Position numbers and translations under genes: made by a program. Positions 45,246 to 55,042 of a DNA stretch of 64,000 nt are shown here, piece after piece. A model generated the notes under the pieces. The model was not told the DNA's origin and did not search any database. It saw only the letters and a program-made list of their open reading frames with translations. How positions within the stretch are numbered: position 1 is the stretch's first letter; the number at the start of each line of letters is the position of its first letter. The stretch covers positions 29,214,501 to 29,278,500 of the forward strand of contig NC_089039.1 in the NCBI RefSeq assembly GCF_034140825.1, given 5' to 3'. Source of the stretch: Oryza sativa Japonica Group. Taxonomy: Eukaryota; Streptophyta; Magnoliopsida; Poales; Poaceae.

Positions 45246-46293
45246 TTAACCTCAGCAGTTGACCACCCCCTCCCATAGTCCCATGGACAAAACTAGCACT
45301 GTACTACTACTGTAGCATGCCCTAAGAGGAAAAGGAAACAAGCATGCATGCTTCCCTTTCTCCAGAGGGAAAAAAAAAGATAGGCTCATGCAAAAATAGC
45401 ACTGCGCTTTGGTAAAGCAAAAGCAACGAGAAAAAACTCTCTTTTTTTCCATGGCAAAGCTCAAAACTGAAAATGCATGCATGCTTCTTCCTGACCCAGC
45501 CCCTCATGTGGAGGAGAAAACAGCCATTCACCCTGTTTCCTCTTCCTCCTGCTGGCTGCTTGACCTTGGAAGGTATCCAATGCATCTGCACTGAACAATG
45601 GGATGCATGGAACAGAAATGCAACAGAGCTTGGAACAATCTCTTGGTTCTGTACAGATCAGATCTTCTCGTCCCTATCTGTAAACATAAGATCTACTCAT
45701 AAACCAAGTGCAACTAGTGTACGTCCATGCACCTCTGAATCCTAAAAAACGGAACAGAAAATATGTACTAGTAGTACTCCATACGAAGGCACATCATATC
45801 CAGGGAGAAGGAGAATGCATATGCATATGCTCAGTGATCTCCAAGCAAGTTGGTGGTCGGTTAATTATACCAGCGGCAACAACAGTGTCCTTCGACCGCT
45901 GTCAAGAATCAAATATGCAGATTCATGCGGCGGAGCTTCACTCATCACCCAGTCGACGTGAGGCACCACGGCCTCGAGATTCTTGGCATCCTGCCGCACT
46001 GATAACTCCACATTTATTCTGCTCCATTTGTGCAGTAGTATATTCAATGGCCAGTTTATCCCTAGTACTACTACACATCCGGTTGCTGCAGCAGAATTTC
46101 ACAGTGCAGCAGTAGCTAGCAGAGGCCATTTTTCTCTTGGCATGTTTATCTTGTTACAGTCAAATATACTCCTCCCTGTCTTGAGAACTGAACTATTCCA
46201 GCACTGAAGTGCACCGTTCGTCCAGCTAAGTCCCACCCACAAAACAAAACATTGTCAGTCGCTTTTGTTTTTGGGCGACTACGAGCAGATTAA

Positions 46294-46654
46294 GGGCCCC
46301 TTTGAATCGCAGGAATGAGAAAACATAGGAATAGGAAAAACGCAGGATTTTGATATGAATGTAAGTGTAAAATAGAGGATTGCAAAACACACGAAAAACA
46401 GAGGAATGGTCGTTTGATTGGATCGCAGGAAAAACGCAGGAATTAGAGGAGAGATAAAGACTCAAATGAAAGTTTCCAAGAGGTTTTACCTCATGTTAAA
46501 ATTCCTCCAAAACTTATATGGTATTAGCCAATCCATAGGAATTTCATAGGATTTCATAAGATCCATTCTTTTGATTCAAATGACTATATAGAAAAAAATC
46601 CTATAGGAATAAAATCCTCTAAAATTACTATGAATTTCTTTTGAATCAAAGGGG
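46294..46654. mobile_element. Tourist-like MITE, 361 bp
   Basis: The ends gggcccctttgaatcgcagg and ttcttttgaatcaaagggg, flanked by TAA (46291-46293, 46655-46657). The interior carries 'aataggaaaaacgcagga' and 'atcctataggaataaaatcc' repeats. Confidence 0.85.
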
Positions 46655-47298
46655 TAACGAGATTCACAGGAGTCACAGGATCAGAGCGAGGGCCCGCGCA
46701 ACGCTCCATAGTCCACCATCATTGCAGCCGCGAGCCTCTGCAGGGGTATGCAGTTTTGTCATCGGTAAAAGCAAGCAAAAAAACTGAACAACATACTCCT
46801 ACTACTCACTTGAAGAACGATAACCCAAGCAATCATCTCAACAACATATATGTACACTTGACTGAGTAGTGAGTGCTGGCAAATAGTAGCAGCATTGGCC
46901 CATTTGAGCCTCGCAATGAAACCACTGACACTGCACTGGAAAAATCTGTAATAACCGCAATCAGAGCTGAACACCACCTCGGGGTCACCGCTAAATGCTG
47001 ACGGCAGGGCAGGGCCAGGGCACACTTAACTTTTGATAGCTTTGCTCATCTCATCCCCTACCTTTCCGTCAGAATTAGGCCGGATTAGGGCGAGGTAATT
47101 AAAGAAAGGCGGTATATATAAAAGTAAAGCGAAACGTAACCCGTGGTCAGATTAAACAAGTAAAGTCTTTCCTTTCCCCCGCTGCGTGCTGGCTGGCGCG
47201 CAGTCGTCAAAGCTTCGGTCTCGTTGCATTCCATGCAAGATGCAACTTTTGCCTGTGGCCAGACGACGAGAGAGAAGAAGGTAAACGAAAGGGACATA

Positions 47299-47514
47299 CT
47301 TCCTCCATCCTAAAATGAAGCTATTTTTAAAATTGATACGGGTATTAAAAAAGTAGATGAAAATAATTGGAGAAAGTGTGTGATTGGTTGAAAAGAGAAA
47401 GTATATGAAGAAGAATGGTTGTGATTGGTTGAGAGGAGGAGGTAGGTGAAGAAATAGCTTTATTTTAAAACAAGACATTGTACTAAAAATAGCTACATTT
47501 TAGAAGGGAGGGAG
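47299..47514. mobile_element. Stowaway-like MITE, 216 bp
   Basis: The ends cttcctccatcctaaaatg and cattttagaagggagggag, flanked by TA (47297-47298, 47515-47516). The interior repeats 'gattggttga' and 'gtagatgaa', like the element at 21212. Confidence 0.8.
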
Positions 47515-48612
47515 TACATACATATCCCCGAGAACAGCAGCAAACGGAGGAGGAGGAGGTCACGGAGAACAAAAGCAAAGGCTGCACTCGTAAGATCAAG
47601 TTCCCACTACTTTTTAAATCATTTAAATTATTTATAGTTAATTTATATAATAGTTACCTATAAAGATATGATATCCTATTAGTATATGATCCCACATGTC
47701 ATATATATACATTATATTTTGGAGTTCTCTCTCATATTTTATTTTTTTCGTTTATATTTAATACACATGTATCCAAACATTCGGTCTAGCAGGGTGAAAA
47801 ATTTTGACAGCGGTGTAAACATGCGCATAGTCTGCTACCGTAACTGTTCTATACGGGGCGGCACGATTCCCTCATCATGGCGCTACGCCATCAAGGCCCC
47901 CCGAGCTTTTCCTCAGCTTTTCCCCCACTACTACCCACATGAACGCCTCCTCAGCTTTTCAGAAAAAAAAAAAGAAGGGCATCAGATTACCCTGCTCATT
48001 AACACAATGAGCTTGATCGATGTGTTACGTGGTTAAGCATAGGGTGATTGATTTGCACTTGCACACATTGGGTTTGAGTGGATAGACGGTTCTGAAAAAG
48101 GGCGACGAGAGAGACATCGGTGAAAGCCAGAACTAGCCAGTCAAATGGCAAGAATGTACGTAATTACATGTCGTGTTGCGAGTCACTTGTACAAAAGCAA
48201 ACTAGAAAGACGAGAGAGAAAAAAAACCACGGAAAGAGCGCGAGCACACAAAACAATCCACGCTTCTACACTAGATGAGGGATAAAGAAGCCTAAAAAGA
48301 GCACTTTTCCCACTCTCCTAACAAAGAAAAAGGAAAAAAAATAAACATTCACCAAGGGTTAAAGCCTTAAACTAAAATTAAGGACGTGAAACACACACAC
48401 TCACCCACACCCATAAAACAAAAGAGATGAGAAATCTTTAGCAACCTCAAGCGCCGCATTTTCATCAAACTTCAATAATTTGTACTAGTGCTTTGAATTC
48501 TTCTCCGTCTTTTCTGAAATTTAGGTGGAAGCTTCGGCCGTTGACCACAATTTCATTGAGACTTGTGATGGGTCGTTCGTTAGTCTTGGTAACCATCAGG
48601 ATTAGTAGTAAG

Positions 48613-49570
48613 CTAATGGCAACTCTGATCAGCTTCGCGTTTTCCTGGGTCACTTCTTGACCGTGACAGCGACGAGTCGCACTCTGACACGGACGCTGAA
48701 AAATGGAAGAAATTTTTGCCAAATTAGCGCATACAAATCGGGCATAATTTAGAAACAGTGTTTGGTTTAACGAACTGTTTGAATGAATGATGACACGTAC
48801 GCACCTCGGTGCAGAGACTCCTTGCAGTGGGCGATGGCGCTGGCAATGCCGTCCTGCTTCTCGAGAAGGGAGTCGTCTCGCCCGGACGGCGCCGCCGCCG
48901 CCGAGCTGGACGCCGACAGGCTCGTCGCCGCCGACGCTGACCGGCTCTTCCGTAGACGGCGGAGCCCCCTCGCCTCGCCGGCGGCGCGGGGAGCCGTCCT
49001 CCTGAACCGTCTGGAGATCTTGGTCAGGTACCGCCGGATGACGTCCCTCGACGGCGGCGCTCTCCTCGGCTCGGCGACCTCCTCGCCGTCGTCGTCCGCC
49101 GGTGACTCCATGAACAGACGTAGAGACCGCGCGCTGCATGAGCTCCGGGCGAAGCTGTGGCGGCCGCCGTAGAACGCGGCCTTCTTGGCGCCGAAGCTCA
49201 GCGTCCGGAGGCCGCCGCCGCCGCGGCGTTTAGCGCAGAAGTGATGCGACGGCTGGAAGCTGGCCTTGGTGCTGGGCTCCGACGCGGCGGCGGCAAAGAA
49301 GAGCGTGTCGTAGGAGGGCGAGGCGGAGCGGCTGCGGTGGAGGGAGATGATGAAGTCGAGGTCCGTGCAGTCGTCGTCGGAGTCGTCGGAGCCGGACATG
49401 CTGCCGGAGCTGGAGGCCCCCCGGACGGAGGAGAAGTCGAGGTCGAAGAATGGGCCCTCGTCCTCGCTGTCCCGGCCGGCGTCGGACGACGCCGCCGGCG
49501 CAGCGGCAGCAGCAGCCGTGATGGTCGACACGGCGCGGCGCCGCGCCGCCAGGAGGCGGAAGATGTGCAT
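48613..49570 (-). CDS. Membrane-associated kinase regulator (MAKR, BKI1-like)
   Basis: Two exons (49570-48805 and 48695-48613) join in phase to 282 aa. The protein starts MHIFRLLAARRRAVSTITAA, has an acidic serine block with PFFDLDFSSV and DDCTDLDFIISLHRS, then a basic region (VIRRYLTKISRRFRR). The family hallmark follows: LRKSRSASAATS, a Ser/Ala linker, RDDSLLEKQDGIASAIAHCK, and a C-terminus ending SSLSRSRSDPGKREADQSCH. This matches plant MAKR proteins, relatives of BKI1 that sit on the plasma membrane through basic patches and regulate receptor kinases such as BRI1 through a C-terminal motif. The second exon is only 27 codons but clearly in frame (GAG|GT ... CAG|CGTCC). The first ATG of the frame is used. 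No TIR or repeat interrupts the gene. Confidence 0.9.
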
Positions 49571-49974
49571 GGTGTAGCAATGGCAAGAGGCGCGCGGTCG
49601 GGGGGACGAGACACGGACACGGGCACGGGACGGGTGGGTTTTAAACTGGTTTGTGTTCAGAATGTTAGAAAACGATAAGCAAATAAACGATAAAAACTAA
49701 TAGATCAATCATACAAGACACGAGATTTAATGTGAAAAATGCTTTTAAATTAGGAAGGAAAAAACACAGGCGTTAGCCAGTAAATATTTTTACTATATCG
49801 AAGGATAAGATTATAACGCCGAACGACGGCTTACAAAAAAAATATATATATATGAAGGTGGAATCTTAAAAAAAATAACGATAAGCTGGTCTTTATATGT
49901 GGGTAAATGAATTTGGACGACGACTCAACACAAGAAAGTGGAGTAGCGGAGTGCGTAACACTTAGGCCCTATTT

Positions 49975-50307
49975 CTTTCAGCTTGGAATTATTATAATCT
50001 AGATTATTGAGTTAGATTAATATAAGCTAGATTATTATAATCTGTAGTATAATAAACGGTTAGTTGTTTATTTCCTAGATTATTAGAGCCTAGATTATTG
50101 GGTTTGCCAGTCTAAAGAGGGAGTGGGGTGGCATGGTGGGTAATTTTCCACCCAATAATCTGGAAAAAGCTCACCTAAATGAGTTTATCAGATTATAATA
50201 AACTGGGCTCCAGATTATAATAAGTTACATCAATAAGTTGACTGTTTCTTTCAGCTTACTCTCAATAATCTGGATTATAATAATCCCAAACTGAAAGAAA
50301 TATGGCC
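49975..50307. mobile_element. Tourist-like MITE, 333 bp
   Basis: The ends ggccctatttctttcagctt and aaactgaaagaaatatggcc, flanked by TTA (49972-49974, 50308-50310). The interior repeats 'attataatctagattatt' in both directions. Confidence 0.85.
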
Positions 50308-52493
50308 TTATGCGTTTGGTAGCGGCGCGGAGATGTGCACTGCTTGGTTCGGGTGGTTGAGTTCGGCGTGGCAGGTGTTGGGCCGCGCGGGTAATTTTTG
50401 CGAGCGATTTTTGTGGCGCGGGCGGCAGGGAATCATCAATCGGCAGCGCATCCAGGGTACTTGGGTGGTGTTGGGTCCGGACCAACCACGATGGCCATTG
50501 GATTGGATTTTCTGCCATTCCTGCCTTTTATGGCAGGATACAGTACTCCTATTTTTAAAGTCTCTCGTGGTTTTATGCTAACGATGTCAAAATGGTGAGA
50601 TTTTGTGATAGTACTGAAACTGACAAAACGTGTTTGGTTTCGTCAACTAATGCTGGTAAACCGAAAAGAAAGACTTCAGGTAGTACTGCTAGTAGTAGAA
50701 TTTCTTCCTGTCCAGAGCCCAGGTGCACACTCGCATTACATGCAAACGATGGAAAAAGACTAACCCAGCAGGGTCCCAACCCAAACACATGCGGTAGGAA
50801 ACAGAAGCTTCATAAAAGTCAGGAAAATGACGGTGGAAATGGGCTCGTTGGCAGAGAAAGCGAGCAGAGGCATGGGCGGCTGGCTAATGCTAATGCTGCT
50901 CAGCTTTACCAGCTATCACCACTTCACCACACCACCCACCCTGTGCCTGTGCTGCTCTGCTGGGATTTCAGTTAATCGAGTGAAGGCTGGAGTGGAGCTG
51001 CAGTGCAGAGGTGCAAGACGCAATTGATGAGTCCAAATACATTTTGCAAAGCTTTTACAGCTTTCCTTCTGGTTTTGTAGTTACCTCTGTTCATCTCCTT
51101 CTCTCCTGTGTTTTACACTCGCGGTCAATTCAAAATTCAGACAGTGTTTGTGACGGACAACATATATAGTGCTACTATTGTAATGTTGTTAATCGCATTT
51201 CCCTGTGTCACGCATCTGTTAAACTTCTAGTAGTATTGTTAAACTAAGTCATGGAAACACAAGAAGAACAAGAAATGTTGGGAGTTGGTAGAGCTGCATC
51301 TTCCTTCTGCAGTCATTCAAAGACACGATCAATCTGACGGTACAAAACATTTGACTGCTGTGTTCTGTCTCCCTCTGGTTCCAGGACATGATCAGTGAGT
51401 TGGTACAGAGTTTTGACTGCCGTACTAGGGCAACCTCATCTCGTTTGCGAGAGTGCGTGCTGTCACGACTCACGAGCACACGAACAGAACAAAACACAAG
51501 GCCTCTCTCTGATGCATCTTTTCAGCGCGACATGGAACAGTGCAGCCAAGGACACACGCCTACCACGACCGTTCAAAGCTCGTCATCTCGTCTCATGCCA
51601 GGGAAAAGAGATTGAGGGAACGTACTGGAATAACAGTAAAATGTTGCGGTTTTTTTGAAAACAAAATGTTGCGGTTACGCAAGTCTGAGGGCAACAGCAA
51701 TGTATATTACCTAACTAGTTAATAAGTAGCAGGGCTAAGTAGTAGGCCTTTGTAAAGTGGGTCCCATGAGAAAAAAATATTGTTTTTTAGTTGCTTTTTG
51801 TCCAACTCAGCATGCAGTAGTAGCACATCTTGTGTTGGAAGGAGAGAGTGAGAGAGATTTTAATATTTTTTTATTCTTATGAGTAGGTCATAAGCTTACT
51901 ACCTAGCATTAGTTACTACCCACTTCCACAATACTTATTACTAAGTCATAGGAATAATATATTGCCTAATACCTGCTTTTTCCTAATATTGTGAATGCTC
52001 TGAGAGGAGACGGCAAAAGCCTCGAACAAATGAGTCTAAGTTAATTGATAAGTTAGGTTAGGCCGACTCATGTTATATGTAATAAATAGAGTGGTTACAC
52101 CAGTTAATAATTTTGGATTATCAGACAATCGGTCTACCAGATAATTCGATAGAAATATCATATACTATATCCGCACCATCCTATTCACATCCGCATTCAT
52201 ATGCACTGGATTTGTAAAACCCATACCATATCCTTAATTTGGATAGGTTCAAAGCGAATCGGATCAGATATAATTCGATCCGGTTTCAGCCCTATAACTG
52301 AGAGCGCCAGGTAAAGTACTGGGCGTTTTTAGGCAAAGTGTTTGAGTAAGAATGATGGGAAGGGTCCAAAATGTGTCCCCAGCGGCCATCCCGTCAGTTA
52401 GCTCAAGGTGTTTGGATAATGACCTCGGCTAGCTCAAGGTGACAGCATCCTACGCCGATGAACATCATTCAGCAACACTATCAGCCTCATCGT

Positions 52494-52700
52494 TTGGCCT
52501 ATTTTCTGAATATGTCAAATGGCATATTCGCAAATAAAAATCAATTTGTGAATAAAATTTTTATATATGTGTTTTTAGCGATTTAAAAGCAAAGGCTGAA
52601 AAGTAAACTTTGATGAAAAAACCCCAAAATAAGCTCCAAATTTAACGTTAAAAATTTAAATTTTGGCTGATAAGCATATGAATATGTTAAACGATGAGGC
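52494..52700. mobile_element. MITE with gcctcatcgttt ends
   Basis: Inverted ends gcctcatcgtttggcctatt and atatgttaaacgatgaggc, about 207 bases. The interior is AT-rich with 'ataagctccaaatttaacg'. The target duplication is not clear. Confidence 0.65.
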
Positions 52701-53086
52701 CCTCTCCATCTGGACCCCGCTCAAATAATGGGAATCGGTTCCAACAATCGACACACTTCTTATCATTTCCTTAGTTTGTCTTGGAAGCGTGCAATCACAC
52801 TGGCTTTACACTGCGGCTCGGTGCAAACTTAACTGAAAGATTGACTAAGTAGCTCAAAATGATAAAAAATAGGAGTTGTTGATAAAACTATTACGGGCAA
52901 AATTAAAGAAACAACTAGACGAGTTAGGTAGGGAGGCAGTCAGGTAGCAAAACAAAAGAGAAACTCAGCAGCAACATCGTCTAGTCAAATTTTGTGGCTT
53001 TCAGTTAACCGCTGCCTATCTGATACCCGTGTAGCGCATTTGCGCATGCATGCATTTGGGAAGATATGCAGGAGAGCATAGAAAAA

Positions 53087-53229
53087 GGCCGAGTTTAGTT
53101 CCAAGCTTTTTTTTTAAAATTTCTAACTTTTTCATCCCATCGAAACTTTTCTACATACACAAACTTATAACTTTTCCATCACATCGTTTCAATTTCAACC
53201 AAACTTTTAATTTTAGAACTGAACACACT
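53087..53229. mobile_element. Small MITE, ggccgagtttagttcc family
   Basis: The end ggccgagtttagttccaa at left and a decayed right end agaactgaacacactc. The interior 'ttttccatcacatcg' and 'ttctacatacacaaactt' match, in reverse orientation, the copy at 28704-28850. Confidence 0.65.
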
Positions 53230-53546
53230 CAAACATGAAAATTCAGCGAGGGACAAATTGTAAGTGAAATGGCAGATTGATGTGACCGCTCCTTGAAACG
53301 CCAACGAGCTTTTTACCATCGATACCGACTGATACAGGACTGGTTTGTACTACTCCAATTTGTTACTACATCCGTCACGGAATATAACATAATTATTAAA
53401 AAATAGATAAAATTAAATGTGGAAAGGCTGTGAATAATGGAGAAATGAAAGTCGGTGAAAAAAATTGAATAGTGAAGGTTCATAATTGGTTAGAAAGAAA
53501 ATGTTATTGGATAAGCTGTTATATTTTTAATAAATTCTAAATGTTA

Positions 53547-53864
53547 CTTCCTCTATCCTAATATATAAGAAAGTTTGGTTGCGTAAGACACGTCTTAATA
53601 CTATAAATTTGGACAGATCTGTTTAGATATATAGTCCTAGGATATGTTCCATCTAACTAAAATTATTTTCCTAAATATGTTTGACCGTTAGTCTTATTTA
53701 TATATGTATATATAAAAGTATATTTAAAAATGAATCAAATGATAGAAAAAAATTAATAATTACTTTAATTTTTTTAATAAGATAAACGATCAAACATGTT
53801 TAAAAAAGTCAACGAGATGAAATATTTAGAGACGGAGAAAATATATTTTAGAACGGAGGGAGGT
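53547..53864. mobile_element. Stowaway/Mariner-like MITE, about 318 bp
   Basis: The ends cttcctctatcctaatata and atattttagaacggagggag are imperfect inverted repeats, preceded by TA. The interior contains 'ttggttgcgtaagacacg'- and 'aaaagtcaacgagatgaa'-type segments. Confidence 0.6.
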
Positions 53865-54178
53865 GGCAAAAACATGTTGAAAGGAAGGAAGCATCAGACC
53901 GCAGATAGTACTGTAGCTTCTTTTCCGTGAGACGACGTCTAGTCGCAGTGTCTTGGGCTCTTGTTCGCATTGTCGCGCAAGATACCGTAGCAGCAGCCCA
54001 CGCACCGCGCTGGGGCAGTCACTGTGACATTCGCGTTGCGGCAGAAGCAGCTGGTACGCGGGCTGAACGCTTGTCGATCCAATAGTAGTAGGCCTTCTTA
54101 CCGGAGCCCAACACAACAACAAACCGGCCCATCTGATCTAGCGGGCCGCGTTCCCCTTTCTGCGCTCCCGTCATCCCC

Positions 54179-54508
54179 GAATTTTTTTTATTTTTATTTT
54201 TTTTTATTAAAAGTTTTACAAAAATAATTTTCCATTTTGAAAATTGGCGGAAGTAGTCGCCTACCGCCCTCTGGGAGGGCGATTTTTAAAAATCGCCATC
54301 CCAGAGGGCGGCGAAAATGACGTGGCAGACGGCCGTTCGCTCTCGGGCGACGACCGTCAACGAAATTTGCAGGCGGCCCCCTTGCCGCCCTCCGCTAGGG
54401 CGATTTTGTACTGTGCGGGGGGGCCGCCTGCAAATGGGCGGCGAGGGGGCATGGAATTTTGCAGGCGGCCCCCTTGCCGCCCTGGGGGAGGGCGATTTTG
54501 TACTGTGC
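54179..54508 (+). repeat. Left terminal inverted repeat of the MULE
   Basis: About 330 bases matching the reverse complement of 63098-63424. It is AT-rich for the first 65 bases (gaattttttttattttt...), then GC-rich. It contains a palindrome at 54264-54311 and blocks of 'ggcggcccccttgccgccct'. Confidence 0.92.
54264..54311. repeat. Palindrome with 24-base arms in the left TIR
   Basis: Arms ccgccctctgggagggcgat + tttt and their reverse complement meet without a loop, with one mismatched pair. The same palindrome is present in the right TIR at about 63286-63333. It could fold as a hairpin in DNA or in RNA reading through. Confidence 0.9.
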
Positions 54509-54590
54509 GGGGGGCCGCCTGCAAATGGGCGGCGAGGGGGCATGGAATTTTGCAGGCGGCCCCCTTGCCGCTCTGGGGGAGGGCGATTTT
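54369..54590. repeat. 91-bp tandem repeat at the inner edge of the left TIR
   Basis: The unit from ccgcctgcaaatgggcggcg to ...gggcgattttgtactgtgc starts at 54424 and again at 54515 (period 91), preceded by a partial copy from 54369. The right TIR lacks the extra copy, so the left end expanded alone. Confidence 0.85.
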
Positions 54591-54601
54591 TGCCTCCCCC
54601 C

Positions 54602-54607
54602 TATAAA
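54602..54607 (+). promoter_or_regulatory. TATA box of the MULE transposase gene
   Basis: TATAAA directly inside the left repeat array. Transcription would start near 54635. A leader intron (54733-55037; cacag|gtttgc ... atcag|gcaca) then precedes the ATG at 55043. Confidence 0.6.
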
Positions 54608-55042
54608 GCCCAGTCCCCCCTCTCTGAAATTTCATTATATTCACTAAAAATCCAAAAAAAACGAAAGAGAGAGAGGGGAGGGCAGCAGAAGGGGAGCGGC
54701 AAAGCCCTGCTGGTTCGCTCACTTCATCACAGGTTTGCTCCCATACATCTTTTGCATTTGTACTAATATGTTATGTTTGAGTATATATATTGCGTTTTAG
54801 TTTTAGTTCCATATATTTTAGCATATCTCTAGCACACAGCACATATGTGTAGATCCAGAGCATAGAATATAATAGTATGAATTGAGACATAGACAGTAGT
54901 GTTAATTGTAAGATGTAGTATAGTTTGATTTGGAGAATGTAACCTACTTTTAGAATTTTGGAGAACAATATTGTAGAGAATGTAACTTAGGGCGTAGTAC
55001 AGAAATGCGAGGTTAACGCAGTTATTGTTTTCATCAGGCACA

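Larger units (their letters stand above)
43050..48612. other. Large intergenic region with many MITEs
   Basis: No host gene is supported between the LEA_2 gene and the MAKR gene. Contents: a Mutator-type MITE (43532-43722), a gtttagg MITE (43793-44014), a duplicated segment (44498-44662), Tourist-like MITEs (44691-45028, 45085-45245, 46294-46654) and a Stowaway-like MITE (47299-47514). Short stretches at 45.3-46.2 kb have open frames that do not look coding. Confidence 0.6.
49571..54178. other. Intergenic region between MAKR and the large MULE
   Basis: No gene can be supported. It contains a Tourist-like MITE (49975-50307), a possible MITE at about 51690-52010 (ends ggcaacagcaatgtatatta and aatattgtgaatgctctga), MITEs at 52494-52700, 53087-53229 and 53547-53864, and a degenerate MITE-like segment at about 53373-53540. 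The last 170 bases before the MULE (a ccaat box near 54075, ggccca motifs) probably were the promoter of the gene now at 63.4 kb. Confidence 0.6.

Noticed and set aside
49157-49678. 173-codon plus-strand frame over the MAKR gene
   Set aside because: Antisense shadow; Gly/Val/Ala-rich GC-driven frame.
50592-51027. Plus-strand frames of 66-127 codons
   Set aside because: No recognisable domain or splice context, AT-rich surroundings and no start-site support.
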